In this document: one piece after another, positions 16,331 to 26,123 of the stretch
How the letters are laid out: each line of letters opens with the position of its first letter
How positions within the stretch are numbered: the stretch's first letter is position 1
Translations under genes and position numbers: made by a program
From: an uncultured SAR86 cluster bacterium
Lineage (GTDB): Bacteria > Pseudomonadota > Gammaproteobacteria > Magnimaribacterales > D2472
Direction: 5' to 3'
Assembly: GCA_902612915.1 (NCBI GenBank)
Contig: CACMFH010000001.1
Span: 62,001 to 126,000, forward strand
Length of the DNA stretch: 64,000 bases
Notes under the pieces: model-generated
Databases searched by the model: none
Seen by the model: the letters and a program-made list of their open reading frames with translations, nothing else
Told to the model about the DNA's origin: nothing

Positions 16331-18868
16331 ATGAATGATTTCGCTAAAGAAATTATATCTGTAAATATTGAAGATGAGCTTAAGCAATCTTACTTAAGTT
16401 ATGCTTTAAGCGTTATTCATGGAAGGGCTCTTCCCGACATAAGAGATGGCTTAAAACCAGTCCACAGAAGAATTTTATACGCAATGTATGATCTTAAGAA
16501 TTTCTATAATAGACCTTATAAAAAATCTGCAAGAGTTGTTGGAGATGTCATTGGAAAATATCATCCACATGGAGACTCTGCTGTTTACGATGCAATGGTC
16601 AGAATGGCTCAAGATTTTTCAATGAGATATCCGATAGTTGAGGGTCAAGGAAATTTTGGATCAATTGATGGCGATCCTCCTGCCGCAATGCGTTATACAG
16701 AAGTAAGAATGTCTAAAATTACAGATCAAATGTTAGGTGATATAGAAAAGGAGACTGTTTCATTTTCACCAAATTATGATGGTAGTGAAGATATTCCAGA
16801 CGTCCTACCAACAAAAATTCCAAATTTACTTGTAAATGGCTCTTCTGGAATTGCAGTTGGCATGGCAACAAATATTCCTCCACATAATTTAAACGAAGTT
16901 TTGAATGGATGTATCAATTTAATCAATAATCCAAAAATCTCAATTGATGAATTGATCAAGGATATTTCAGGTCCAGACTTTCCAACAGGTGGAACTATAG
17001 ACGGAAAAGCTGGAATATATGAGGCTTATAAAACAGGCAGAGGAATAATTCATATTAGGTCTAATACCTCTATTGAAGAGGACAAATCTGGCAAACAAAG
17101 TTTAATCATAAATGAGATACCTTTTATGGTTAATAAAGCAAAAATGTTAGAAAAAATTGCTGAGTTAGTTAAGGAAAAGAAAATAGAGGGGATAACTGAA
17201 ATTAGGGATGAATCTGATAAGGATGGATTAAGAGTAGTAATTGAAGTTAGAAAAGGTGATTCGGTTGATGTTCTAGAAAATAACCTTTTTGCCCAAACTC
17301 AACTTGAACAATCTTTTGGAATTAACTTCACTGTTCTATCACAAGGCCAGCCTAAAGAAGTTAATTTGAAAGAAATGCTTCAAGCATTTGTTAAGCATAG
17401 AAAAGATATTATTACAAAAAGGACTAAGTATGATCTTCGGAAAGCCAAGGATAGGGGTCATGTTGTTGAAGGCTTGATGGTTGCAATTGCAAATATCGAT
17501 CAAATAATTTCAATAATTAAAAAGTCAAAAGATCCAAAGATAGCTGCCAAAGAACTTTGTAAAAAAGTATGGAAATCTGGTCCAGTTGAAGCAATTCTTA
17601 AAAAGGTTGGAAGTGACGCATGTAAACCAAAAGGATTAAGTAAGGATCTTGGACTCAAAGGTAAAAAATATAAACTTTCTGAAGACCAGGCAAAAGCAAT
17701 TCTCGAGCTAAGGCTTGGAAGACTGACTGGTTTGGAGCAAGATAATTTAAGCAAAGAATTTTCAGAAATCGTTGAAAAGATTCTTGGTCTTCAGAAAATT
17801 CTCGATGATAAGAAAACACTGATCGATTTGATGATAGGAGAGCTTGAAGAAATAAAAGAAAATTTTGGTGATGATAGAAGGACATTAATTAATGACACCA
17901 GAAGAGGTATTACAAATGAGGATCTTATTCCAGAAGAAACAAGGGTGCTTACAGTTTCAAGAAGTGGTTATGCAAAAACCCAGCCTCTCGATGAATATAG
18001 AGAACAAAGAAGAGGAGGACAAGGCAAGGCGGCTGCATCTGTAAAAGAAGAAGATTTAATTCAAAATCTTTATGTTTTGAGTAGTCATGTTCAAATTTTA
18101 TGCTTCACAACAAAAGGAAAGGTATTCTGGCTTAAAGTTTACGAGATACCTGTTGCATCAAGAACATCAAAAGGAAGACCTTTAGTAAACATGCTTAATT
18201 TAGATGATGATGAAAGGGTGAGCGATATCTTGCCGGTTGAGGAATTTTCTGAGGATAAATTTATTTTTATGGCAACAAGAAAAGGTATAACAAAGAAAAC
18301 TAGCTTAAGCCTTTTTGCAAGAAAGTGGAAATCAGGAATTAAGGCTATAAATCTTGATGATGATGATAGATTAATTGGAACTGCAATAACTGATGGTAAA
18401 AAAGAAATTTTATTGGCCTCATCTGCAGGCAAATTGATCAGATTTAATGAGTCTAAAGTTAGGCCTATGGGAAGAACCGCAAGAGGTGTGAAAGGCATGA
18501 AATTAAAGAAAGACCAAAGACTAATTTCGTTAAATGTTGCTGATCCAACAAAGACTATTCTGTGTGTGTCAGAAAATGGTTATGGCAAAAAGACTGAACT
18601 CGAAGATTTCCCGACACATAATAGAGGTGGACAAGGTGTCATTTCTATAAAAACAAGTGAGAGAAATGGAATGATGGTTGCGGCAGCATTAGTTGAGGAA
18701 GAAGATGGAATAATGTTGATAAGTGATAAAGGTACTATGATAAGAACGAATGTTTCCCAAGTTCCAACATTAAGCAGAAACACCCAAGGAGTAAAAATCA
18801 TTACTCCAAAAGAAGAAGAAAAACTTATTGAGTGTGTAACAATACCTCAAGAAGAAGATCAAGATTAA
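16331..18868 (+). CDS. gyrA: DNA gyrase subunit A
   Basis: An 845-residue GyrA, the breakage-reunion subunit of the type II topoisomerase that introduces negative supercoils. The catalytic Tyr is Tyr122 in [10 protein letters not shown], the same number as in E. coli. The quinolone-determining region keeps Ser83 and Asp87 ([13 protein letters not shown]), the wild-type, drug-sensitive residues. The C-terminal pinwheel domain carries the GyrA box as QRRGGQGK (about residues 558-565), close to the usual QRRGGKG needed for wrapping. Slightly shorter than E. coli GyrA (875), mainly at the acidic tail. It is followed after 6 bases by serC, as in Pseudomonas. Confidence 0.97.
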   Translation: MNDFAKEIISVNIEDELKQSYLSYALSVIHGRALPDIRDGLKPVHRRILYAMYDLKNFYNRPYKKSARVVGDVIGKYHPHGDSAVYDAMVRMAQDFSMRYPIVEGQGNFGSIDGDPPAAMRYTEVRMSKITDQMLGDIEKETVSFSPNYDGSEDIPDVLPTKIPNLLVNGSSGIAVGMATNIPPHNLNEVLNGCINLINNPKISIDELIKDISGPDFPTGGTIDGKAGIYEAYKTGRGIIHIRSNTSIEEDKSGKQSLIINEIPFMVNKAKMLEKIAELVKEKKIEGITEIRDESDKDGLRVVIEVRKGDSVDVLENNLFAQTQLEQSFGINFTVLSQGQPKEVNLKEMLQAFVKHRKDIITKRTKYDLRKAKDRGHVVEGLMVAIANIDQIISIIKKSKDPKIAAKELCKKVWKSGPVEAILKKVGSDACKPKGLSKDLGLKGKKYKLSEDQAKAILELRLGRLTGLEQDNLSKEFSEIVEKILGLQKILDDKKTLIDLMIGELEEIKENFGDDRRTLINDTRRGITNEDLIPEETRVLTVSRSGYAKTQPLDEYREQRRGGQGKAAASVKEEDLIQNLYVLSSHVQILCFTTKGKVFWLKVYEIPVASRTSKGRPLVNMLNLDDDERVSDILPVEEFSEDKFIFMATRKGITKKTSLSLFARKWKSGIKAINLDDDDRLIGTAITDGKKEILLASSAGKLIRFNESKVRPMGRTARGVKGMKLKKDQRLISLNVADPTKTILCVSENGYGKKTELEDFPTHNRGGQGVISIKTSERNGMMVAAALVEEEDGIMLISDKGTMIRTNVSQVPTLSRNTQGVKIITPKEEEKLIECVTIPQEEDQD

Positions 18869-18874
18869 ATAATA

Positions 18875-19951
18875 ATGAGAAAATGGAATTTCTGTGCTGG
18901 TCCTGCAGTAATTTCTGAAGAGGTTTTAGAAGAAGTCAGATCTGAGTTATTAGAATATAACAACTCTGGAACTTCCATAATGGAAGTAAGCCACAGATCT
19001 AGATTATATTCCTCAGTTGCTTCAGAGGCAAAACAAGACTTAATTGACATTTTAAATATACCCAAAAATTATGATGTTTTATTCCTCCAAGGAGGTGCGA
19101 CACATCAATTTTCAATGGTTCCATATAATTTTGGAAACAGTTCAGGTGAGGCTGATTATATTTTGTCGGGCTCATGGTCAAAAAAAGCAATTTCTGAAGC
19201 ATCAAAGATTGTAAAAGTGAATACAATTGCATCATCTGAAGCTAAAAATTATTCTTATGCACCTGATCCAAAAACTTGGAAGATATCAGAAAATTCTTCA
19301 TATGTTCATTATTGTCCAAATGAGACGATTCAGGGAGTTGCAATTCATGAAGCACCTAATGTAAATAAACCTATTATTTCAGATGCATCTTCAGTAATTT
19401 TGAGTGAGCCTCTTGATGTTAGTAAATTCTCATTAATATACGCAGGTGCTCAAAAGAATATTGGACCTGCTGGCTTAACAATAGTAATTATTGATAGAGA
19501 CTTCATGGAATTGGGAAATCAAAAAATTCCAAATATTCTAAAATACTCTGAACATTCAATTGCAGAATCAATGTTAAATACACCTCCTACATTTGCATGG
19601 TATATGGCTGGAAAAGTTTTTAAATGGATAAAAAGAAAAGGAGGACTTGAGTTTTTTAAACAGCAAAATTATTCAAAATCATCAAAATTATATGAATATA
19701 TTGATAGTTCAGATTTTTATTCAAATAATATAGATATTGAAAACAGATCAATTATGAATGTTACATTTTTTCTTGAAAATGATGAATTAGATTCTCCATT
19801 TTTATTACATGCCGAAGAAAATGGCCTTTTAAACTTAAAAGGACATAGATCAGTTGGAGGAATGAGAGCCAGCATATATAATGCAATGCCTTTTGAGGGG
19901 GTTGAGGAACTTATAAAGTATATGAAATACTTTGAGTCAAAATATGGTTAA
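18875..19951 (+). CDS. serC: Phosphoserine aminotransferase
   Basis: A 358-residue class V PLP aminotransferase converting 3-phosphohydroxypyruvate to phosphoserine and taking part in pyridoxine synthesis. The N-terminus RKWNFCAGPAVISEEVLEEV and the motif SIMEVSHRSRLY are diagnostic; the PLP lysine is Lys194 in IYAGAQKNIGPAGL; the C-terminus carries GHRSVGGMRASIYNAMP. Length is normal (about 360). The gyrA-serC-pheA order is the Pseudomonas-type arrangement. Starting 6 bases after gyrA, it is probably transcribed from the gyrA promoter. Confidence 0.96.
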   Translation: MRKWNFCAGPAVISEEVLEEVRSELLEYNNSGTSIMEVSHRSRLYSSVASEAKQDLIDILNIPKNYDVLFLQGGATHQFSMVPYNFGNSSGEADYILSGSWSKKAISEASKIVKVNTIASSEAKNYSYAPDPKTWKISENSSYVHYCPNETIQGVAIHEAPNVNKPIISDASSVILSEPLDVSKFSLIYAGAQKNIGPAGLTIVIIDRDFMELGNQKIPNILKYSEHSIAESMLNTPPTFAWYMAGKVFKWIKRKGGLEFFKQQNYSKSSKLYEYIDSSDFYSNNIDIENRSIMNVTFFLENDELDSPFLLHAEENGLLNLKGHRSVGGMRASIYNAMPFEGVEELIKYMKYFESKYG

Positions 19952-19956
19952 CAAAA

Positions 19957-21045
19957 ATGACAGATAAGAAATTAAAAAGTCACAGAGTCAAAATTGATAA
20001 AATAGACAAAGAAATTTATGCTCTCATTCAAAAAAGAGCTTCACATGCAGTAGCTATTGGAAAAATTAAGTCAAAAGTAAGTCCTAAAGAGTCATTTTAT
20101 AAGCCCGATAGAGAAACAAAAATTTTACGGAATATTTTAAATGCAAATAAAAAAGGACTATTACCAGATTCTAAGATTCGAGCAATTTATAAAGAATTAA
20201 TTTCTGGCTGTCTGTCTCTTGAAGAAATTTTGAAAGTTGCATATCTTGGGCCTGAGGCAACTCATTCAGAGGCAGCTGTTCATAATCAATTTGGCTCTCA
20301 GGCTCTAAGAATACCTTCATCAACTATTGATGATGTGTTTTATCAGGTAATAAATGATGATGTTAATTTAGGAGTTGTTCCAGTAGAAAATTCATCGGAG
20401 GGTGTCATAAATACTACTCTAAACTGTCTTGCAGACAGTAAAGAAATAAATATTATTGGAGAAATATATTTAAATATTGACCATCAATTAGCAGCAGGAA
20501 ATAAATTTAAAATTGAACAAGCTTTCGCTATTGCATCTCATCCTCAGGCATTAGGACAATGCTCAAAATGGATTGAAAGAAATTTAGGAAACATAAAAAG
20601 ACTTGAAATGCCGAGCTCAGCAGTCGCTGCGCAATATGCAAAAGAGAACAAAAATATTTTATGTATTGTGAATTCTATGGCATTAAAAAAGTATAAGTTG
20701 AAGTTAATCAATAAAAATATTCAGGATTACTCAGAAAATAAAACTAGATTCCTAGTAATAGGTAAAAATAAAGTTGAAAAAACAGGCAAAGATAAGAGCT
20801 CTTTTCTAATCCAAACTCCAAATAGACCTGGCTCTTTAATGTCAGTTCTAAAACCTTTTGAAAAAAGAAAAATCAATTTAAGTAAGATTGAGACTCGCCC
20901 ATCAAGAGGAAATATAAATTCTCATGATTTCTTTGTTGATTGTGAAGGACATATAAAAGACCAAAAATTACGTCTAGCCATAAAAGAAATTATTGACACT
21001 GGTGCTATTGTAAGAAATTTTGGTTCATATCCTGAATATATATGA
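19957..21045 (+). CDS. pheA: Bifunctional chorismate mutase / prephenate dehydratase (P-protein)
   Basis: A 362-residue P-protein leading chorismate to phenylpyruvate. The AroQ chorismate mutase domain occupies about residues 1-90 (RVKIDKIDKEIYALIQKRAS). The prephenate dehydratase domain (about 92-270) has VAYLGPEATHSEAA, VPVENSSEGVINTTL and the catalytic TRF in NKTRFLVIG. A C-terminal ACT domain (about 275-358, PNRPGSLMSVLKPF and LSKIETRPSRG) carries the phenylalanine-binding site, so feedback inhibition is expected. Length matches the family. It overlaps tyrA by 4 bases. The hisC gene that follows pheA in Pseudomonas is absent. Confidence 0.95.
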   Translation: MTDKKLKSHRVKIDKIDKEIYALIQKRASHAVAIGKIKSKVSPKESFYKPDRETKILRNILNANKKGLLPDSKIRAIYKELISGCLSLEEILKVAYLGPEATHSEAAVHNQFGSQALRIPSSTIDDVFYQVINDDVNLGVVPVENSSEGVINTTLNCLADSKEINIIGEIYLNIDHQLAAGNKFKIEQAFAIASHPQALGQCSKWIERNLGNIKRLEMPSSAVAAQYAKENKNILCIVNSMALKKYKLKLINKNIQDYSENKTRFLVIGKNKVEKTGKDKSSFLIQTPNRPGSLMSVLKPFEKRKINLSKIETRPSRGNINSHDFFVDCEGHIKDQKLRLAIKEIIDTGAIVRNFGSYPEYI

Positions 21046-21914
21046 ATCTTAATGTAGAAAAAATTCTAATAATTGGCCTAGGCATGATTGGCTCGTCCAT
21101 TGCCCTTGCTTCAAAATCTAAAGGTATAAAAGTATTTGGATTTGATAAATCAAATAGCTCTATGAAAAAGGCTTTAGAAAAAAATATAATTGACTCAAAA
21201 GTTGAGTCTATTGAAGATATAAATTCAAAAGATTTTGTAAAAAAAGTTGACCTTCTTATTGTTGCTGTCCCTCCAAAACAAACGTTAGATGTTTTAAATG
21301 ACTTGAAGGATATTTGGAATACGGATGTAACTATTACCGATACATCAAGCGTAAAAAATCATATTAAATTAAATGATGCGTCAAATATTGTTCTTTCTCA
21401 TCCAATTGCTGGCTCTGATCGATCTGGAATTTCTGCAGCTAATGGAGATCTTTTCAAAAATAAAAAAAATGTTTTATGTGATCCTTTTAATAGTAAAAAA
21501 GGTCATTTTGAAAAAGTTGATAATTTTTGGAAAAATGCACTTCAAATGAGGACATCATTAATGAGTGTTACTGAGCATGATTTAGTATTTGCAATGACAA
21601 GTCATCTACCGCACTTAGTTTCATACGCATTAATTGATTCTATAAGATTATCTAACCATGACGTAGATGATAATGCTGGAGGAGGATTGAAAGAGTTTCT
21701 GAGACTTAGTGGATCAAATTCAGAAATGTGGCGTGATATTTTCATACTTAATAGAGTTGATTTGATTAAAGCACTTGCTGGAATGCAAGTTTCCTTAAAC
21801 AATCTTTTAGAATTGATAACTGAGACTAAGCAAATTCCAGATGTATTTTCTCATCTTGAACTCTTAAATAAAGAACTTGATGAAATTAAATCTTTCAAAG
21901 AAGACAAGTTTTGA
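21042..21914 (+). CDS. tyrA: Prephenate/arogenate dehydrogenase
   Basis: A 290-residue dehydrogenase that decarboxylates prephenate (or arogenate) oxidatively in tyrosine synthesis. The NAD(P)-binding motif is ILIIGLGMIGSSIALA (about residues 8-23); the catalytic region has DTSSVKNHI and SHPIAGSDRSGISAA (about 120-133), and later MTSHLPHLVSYAL. No chorismate mutase or ACT domain is attached, so it is a simple monofunctional enzyme. In Pseudomonas this gene is fused to aroA; here the two are separate but overlap by 4 bases (TTGA). Confidence 0.92.
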   Translation: MNLNVEKILIIGLGMIGSSIALASKSKGIKVFGFDKSNSSMKKALEKNIIDSKVESIEDINSKDFVKKVDLLIVAVPPKQTLDVLNDLKDIWNTDVTITDTSSVKNHIKLNDASNIVLSHPIAGSDRSGISAANGDLFKNKKNVLCDPFNSKKGHFEKVDNFWKNALQMRTSLMSVTEHDLVFAMTSHLPHLVSYALIDSIRLSNHDVDDNAGGGLKEFLRLSGSNSEMWRDIFILNRVDLIKALAGMQVSLNNLLELITETKQIPDVFSHLELLNKELDEIKSFKEDKF

Positions 21915-23224
21915 ACTTAACCTCATACAAAACAAAATCTTTGCATGGAGAAGTTGATTGTCCAGGTGACAAATCAGTATCTCAAAGAATTGTAATTATT
22001 GGATCATTACTTAATTGTGATATGAATGTAAATGGATTTTTAAATGCTCAAGATCCAATTTCAACTGTTAATGCACTAAATTCTATTGGATCTTCAATAT
22101 CTATAAATAAAAACAAAGTTACTCTAAAAAAACGAGAAGTTATGTTTAAGGATCCTCAACAAGAATTAAATCTTGGTAACTCAGGTACTGGTGCAAGATT
22201 ATTGTTAGGTCTGATTTCTGGCCTTGGCTTAAGATTAACTATGAAGGGAGATTTATCGCTTGAAAAAAGACCAATGAGTAGAGTGATTAAACCACTCGAG
22301 ATGATGGGAGCAAAGTTAACTAGTGATTCAGGCACACTTCCTATAAGAACACTAGGCTCAAAAATTATTAATAATTTTGAATATGAAATGCCCATTGCCA
22401 GCGCTCAAGTTAAATCATGCTTATTATTAGCTGCACTTTCATCTCAGAAAAATATAAAAATAACTGAACCAAAAATTACAAGAGATCATACTGAAAGGAT
22501 GATTGAGTTTTTTGGTGGAGAGATTCTGTATGAAAATAATCAAAATTCAAAAACAATTCACCTTAACTATTCTGAACTAGAACCAAAAAATTCGTTTGAT
22601 GTTCCTGGTGATTTTTCATCTGCAGCTTTTATTATTGTCGCAACGATTATTTCTAAAGGCTCTGAAGTTGTCATAAAAAATGTTGGCTTAAATGAATCAA
22701 GAAAAGGATTATTAGATGTTTTGCTACTAATGGGAGCAAATCTTGAAATTAAAAATAAGAAAAAAGCTTCAAATGAGATTGTTGGTGACATTTATGTTAG
22801 CTCTTCAGAGCTAAGAGGTATAGATGTACCAGATAATATTATTCCAAATATCATCGATGAAATTCCTATTTTAAGTATTGCTGCATGTTTTGCAGAAGGA
22901 CAAACAGTAATTAAAAATGCTGCTGAGCTGCGAGTTAAAGAGTCTGATAGATTGCATGCAATTTCACAAGGACTCACAAAGTTAAAAATCAAACATGATA
23001 TTTTTGAGGATGGTATATTAATTTCAGGAGCATCAAAAGAACTTAAATGTGATGAATCTATAGATTCTTTTGATGATCATAGAATTGCAATGAGTTTTTT
23101 AATAGCTGGCATAAGATCAGATAATTTTATTCGAGTAACGAATTGTAAGAATATTGAGACTTCATTTCCTAATTTCAAACGTATAATGAATACAATAGGT
23201 ATGAAAATTAATGAAGAAGATTAA
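21911..23224 (+). CDS. aroA: 3-phosphoshikimate 1-carboxyvinyltransferase (EPSP synthase)
   Basis: A 437-residue EPSP synthase transferring enolpyruvate from PEP to shikimate 3-phosphate. Conserved motifs are GEVDCPGDKSVSQR (substrate-binding Lys), LGNSGTGARLLLGL (PEP site), KRPMSRVIKPLEMMGA and the active-site RVKESDRLHAI near residue 340. The start is TTG 21911-21913, overlapping the tyrA stop, and no other start preserves the conserved N-terminus. The NSGTGAR loop reads GNSGTGAR, where class I enzymes have GNAGTA and class II usually GNSGT, so it looks class II-like. It overlaps cmk by 14 bases. Confidence 0.95.
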   Translation: MNLTSYKTKSLHGEVDCPGDKSVSQRIVIIGSLLNCDMNVNGFLNAQDPISTVNALNSIGSSISINKNKVTLKKREVMFKDPQQELNLGNSGTGARLLLGLISGLGLRLTMKGDLSLEKRPMSRVIKPLEMMGAKLTSDSGTLPIRTLGSKIINNFEYEMPIASAQVKSCLLLAALSSQKNIKITEPKITRDHTERMIEFFGGEILYENNQNSKTIHLNYSELEPKNSFDVPGDFSSAAFIIVATIISKGSEVVIKNVGLNESRKGLLDVLLLMGANLEIKNKKKASNEIVGDIYVSSSELRGIDVPDNIIPNIIDEIPILSIAACFAEGQTVIKNAAELRVKESDRLHAISQGLTKLKIKHDIFEDGILISGASKELKCDESIDSFDDHRIAMSFLIAGIRSDNFIRVTNCKNIETSFPNFKRIMNTIGMKINEED

Positions 23225-23870
23225 TGTAATTACTATAGATGGGCCTTCTGCCTCTGGAAAGGGAGCGCTTGCCAGAGGAATAGCCAATAAGTTTAATTTC
23301 AATATTCTTGATAGCGGAGTTTTATACAGACTCTATGCTTATTTGTCTTACATGAGCTTATCTCCAGATGAAATTGCAAATCAAATAGAAGGGTATGTAG
23401 AGTTTAAAAAAAATAAGGAAAAACTTTTAGTATCTTATAAAAGTAATGATGTTACTTCAGAGTTAAGGTCAGAAATAATCGCAAAGTCTGCCTCCGAACA
23501 TAGCTCAAAAAAAGAGGTAAGAGAGGCTCTATTTAACATTCAAAGAAATTTTTATAATGGAGAAGGTTTAGTGGCAGACGGTCGGGATATGGGAACAGTT
23601 GTATTTAAAGATGCAAAATTAAAAATTTTTCTTACAGCCTCACCTGAAGAGAGGGCAAAAAGACGCTTTATAGAGTTGCAGAATCTTGGACAAGAAGTTA
23701 ATATGCCCGCTCTGATAGCAGATATTGAACAAAGAGATAACAAAGATAGTTCTAGAAAATTATCACCTCTTTTACCAGCTGAAGATGCTCATATAATTGA
23801 CTCTTCAAATATGAAGCTTGATGAAGTATTCAGCTTGACTGAAAAATTAATACATAAGGAATTTATATAA
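23211..23870 (+). CDS. cmk: Cytidylate kinase
   Basis: A 219-residue (d)CMP kinase that phosphorylates CMP and dCMP with ATP. The P-loop is ITIDGPSASGKGALARGIA (residues ~6-24), followed by NILDSGVLYRLYAY for CMP binding, ADGRDMGTVVFKDA and EERAKRRFIELQ (lid). Size is standard. It starts inside aroA (14 bases) and is followed with no gap by rpsA. The aroA-cmk-rpsA-ihfB order is widely conserved in Gammaproteobacteria. Confidence 0.95.
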   Translation: MKKINVITIDGPSASGKGALARGIANKFNFNILDSGVLYRLYAYLSYMSLSPDEIANQIEGYVEFKKNKEKLLVSYKSNDVTSELRSEIIAKSASEHSSKKEVREALFNIQRNFYNGEGLVADGRDMGTVVFKDAKLKIFLTASPEERAKRRFIELQNLGQEVNMPALIADIEQRDNKDSSRKLSPLLPAEDAHIIDSSNMKLDEVFSLTEKLIHKEFI

Positions 23871-25178
23871 ATGTCAGAATCTTTTGTAGCGTTACTAGAT
23901 GAAAGTTTAGATACTTTAGATATGCAGCCAGGGTCAATAGTCTCTGGAGTTGTTTTAGATGTAGATAAGGACTGGGTAACAGTTCATGTAGGTCTTAAGT
24001 CAGAAGGAATGATTTCACTTGACGAATTTAGAAGCAATGATGGTGAAGTTCAAATAAAAGTTGGGGATGAGGTTGAGGTTGCCCTTGAGGCAGTTGAAGA
24101 TGGTTATGGTGAAACAAGGATTTCAAGAGAAAAAGCCAGAAAAATATCTACTTGGAAAATGCTCGAAGAAGCACTTGAAACAGGTGAATTTGTTACAGGC
24201 AAAATCCATAATAGAGTTAAGGGAGGATTTGCAGTAGAAATTGATGTTGTTAAGGCTTTTTTACCAGGATCATTAGTTGATGTCAGGCCTGTTAAAGAAG
24301 CTCCTGATATTGAAAATACAATTCAAGATTTTAAAGTTATAAAACTTGATTACAAAAGAAATAATGTAGTTTTATCACGGAAAGCCGTATTAGAAAAGAA
24401 TAATTCAGAAGTAAAGGTTGAACTATTAAAGAATCTTGAGGAAGGCCAAATTGTAAAAGGTATTGTTAAAAATATAACTGATTATGGAGCATTCATAGAT
24501 CTTGGTGGTCTTGACGGATTGCTTCACATTACAGATATATCATGGTCAAGAGTTACAAACCCTGCTGATTATTTAAATGTCGGTGAGGAGATTGATGTGA
24601 AAGTTTTAAGCTTTGATAAAGAGAAGTTAAGAGTATCTCTGGGATTGAAACAAATTCATAATGATCCATGGGAAAATGTTGAATCAAATTATTCTGTTGG
24701 TGGAATATATGAGGCAGATGTTTCTAACATAACAGATTATGGTTGCTTTGCGCAGCTCGAAGAGGGTATAGAAGGCTTAATACATTTATCTGAACTTGAT
24801 TGGACTAGTAAAAATATTCACCCTTCAAAAGTTGTCGAAATGGAGGAAAAAATTAAAGTCATGATATTAGAAATTGATCATGATAAAAGAAGAATTTCTC
24901 TTGGCCTTAAACAAACTAAACCAAATCCATGGATTGAGTTCGCAAATAAGTATGGAATTGGAGATAGTGTTGAGGGTAAGATCAAATCGATAACTGATTT
25001 TGGAATATTTGTCGGTTTAGAGGGAGATATAGATGGTTTAATTCATCTGTCTGATATCACTGAAGATGAGGATCATAACAAAGCATTAGACGAATTTAAA
25101 AAAGATCAAAATCTGAAATGCATTGTCTTTGCGATAGATGCTGAAAGAGAGAGAATTTCATTAAAGCTGAGTGAATAA
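23871..25178 (+). CDS. rpsA: 30S ribosomal protein S1, five-domain form
   Basis: A 435-residue ribosomal protein S1, which binds mRNA and helps initiate translation of structured or SD-poor messages. Five S1 (OB-fold) domains can be counted: they begin near residues 20 (PGSIVSGVVLDVDKDWV), 105 (GEFVTGKIHNRVKGGF), 190 (EGQIVKGIVKNITDYGAF), 277 (VGGIYEADVSNITDYGCF) and 363 (IGDSVEGKIKSITDFGIF). E. coli S1 has six domains and 557 residues; the sixth is absent here and the protein stops just after domain five. The gene follows cmk directly and overlaps ihfB by 8 bases, so there is no room for a missing C-terminus. Confidence 0.95.
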   Translation: MSESFVALLDESLDTLDMQPGSIVSGVVLDVDKDWVTVHVGLKSEGMISLDEFRSNDGEVQIKVGDEVEVALEAVEDGYGETRISREKARKISTWKMLEEALETGEFVTGKIHNRVKGGFAVEIDVVKAFLPGSLVDVRPVKEAPDIENTIQDFKVIKLDYKRNNVVLSRKAVLEKNNSEVKVELLKNLEEGQIVKGIVKNITDYGAFIDLGGLDGLLHITDISWSRVTNPADYLNVGEEIDVKVLSFDKEKLRVSLGLKQIHNDPWENVESNYSVGGIYEADVSNITDYGCFAQLEEGIEGLIHLSELDWTSKNIHPSKVVEMEEKIKVMILEIDHDKRRISLGLKQTKPNPWIEFANKYGIGDSVEGKIKSITDFGIFVGLEGDIDGLIHLSDITEDEDHNKALDEFKKDQNLKCIVFAIDAERERISLKLSE

Positions 25179-25464
25179 AATAAACAAAGACACTTTTACA
25201 AGATCCGATATAGAGTTATCACTAAAAAAAGAATTCCCAAATTTAAACAAATCTGAAATCTCAGAAGCACTAAATATTATATTTGAGTCCATAACTGAAG
25301 CAGTTGCTTTAGATGAAAGAGTTGAAATCAGAGGTTTTGGAACTTTTTCAAAAAAATATATTAGACCTAGAAAATTTGTAAACCCTAAAACAAAAAAAAT
25401 TTCTTATTTAGGTGAAACAGCTACAATGCATTTTAAGCCTTCAAAATCATTAGTAAAAAAATGA
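25171..25464 (+). CDS. ihfB: Integration host factor beta subunit
   Basis: A 97-residue HU/IHF-family DNA-bending protein. The family core GFGTFSKKYIRPRKFVNPKT (about residues 52-71) includes the DNA-intercalating loop; the C-terminus HFKPSKSLVKK is typical of IhfB. Position right after rpsA is the conserved place of ihfB. The start is GTG at 25171, inside the end of rpsA. IHF acts as a heterodimer; the probable alpha subunit is at 59.2 kb. Confidence 0.9.
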   Translation: MNKINKDTFTRSDIELSLKKEFPNLNKSEISEALNIIFESITEAVALDERVEIRGFGTFSKKYIRPRKFVNPKTKKISYLGETATMHFKPSKSLVKK

Positions 25465-26123
25465 TCATAGTAGCAATTGATGAAAATAATTTTAAAAAAG
25501 CCTCAGAGCTTATAAATAAACTTGATCCTAAAAAATGTATGGTAAAGATTGGGAGTGTTGCATTTAACTCCATTGGACATGAAGTAATCTATTACGCAGC
25601 AGACCATGGGTTTAAAATTTTTCTAGATTTAAAGCTTCATGACATACCTAATACTGTTAAAAAATCTATTCAAGGGCTGGCTTCACTGCCAATAAAGATG
25701 CTTACGATTCATACCTCTGGTGGAAAAGATATGATGATAGCTGCAATGGAGGCAGTCTCAGATACTCAAATAAAAGTCTTTGGTGTAACAGCTTTGACAA
25801 GTCTCAACGATGATGAAATAGATGAGATATTTCAAAGAACTTCTTCAGAGCAAGTAAATGCGATGCTTGATTTAGCTGAATCAGCAGGTATTGACGGCAT
25901 TGTATGTTCACCACACGAACTCAAGCTTGTTAAAAAAAGAGGCACACTTTTATCAATTACTCCTGGAATAAGGCTACAAGATTCAAATGATGATCAAAAA
26001 AGAGTTATGACTCCAAAAGAGGCAATAAATCTTGGCGCAGATTTTCTTGTAATTGGAAGACCTATTACAGGGGCTAAAAATATTGGCGAGGCTTTAGACG
26101 ATATTTATAAAAACATATCATGA
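25461..26123 (+). CDS. pyrF: Orotidine 5'-phosphate decarboxylase
   Basis: A 220-residue TIM-barrel enzyme converting OMP to UMP, the last step of de novo pyrimidine synthesis. The start MIIVAIDENNFKKASELINKL matches the family; the catalytic Lys/Asp motif is FLDLKLHDIPNTVKKS (about residues 55-70); the phosphate-binding end reads GADFLVIGRPIT. Length is normal. It overlaps ihfB and pgi by 4 bases each. In E. coli pyrF is elsewhere, but ihfB-linked pyrF is common in Gammaproteobacteria. Confidence 0.95.
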   Translation: MIIVAIDENNFKKASELINKLDPKKCMVKIGSVAFNSIGHEVIYYAADHGFKIFLDLKLHDIPNTVKKSIQGLASLPIKMLTIHTSGGKDMMIAAMEAVSDTQIKVFGVTALTSLNDDEIDEIFQRTSSEQVNAMLDLAESAGIDGIVCSPHELKLVKKRGTLLSITPGIRLQDSNDDQKRVMTPKEAINLGADFLVIGRPITGAKNIGEALDDIYKNIS

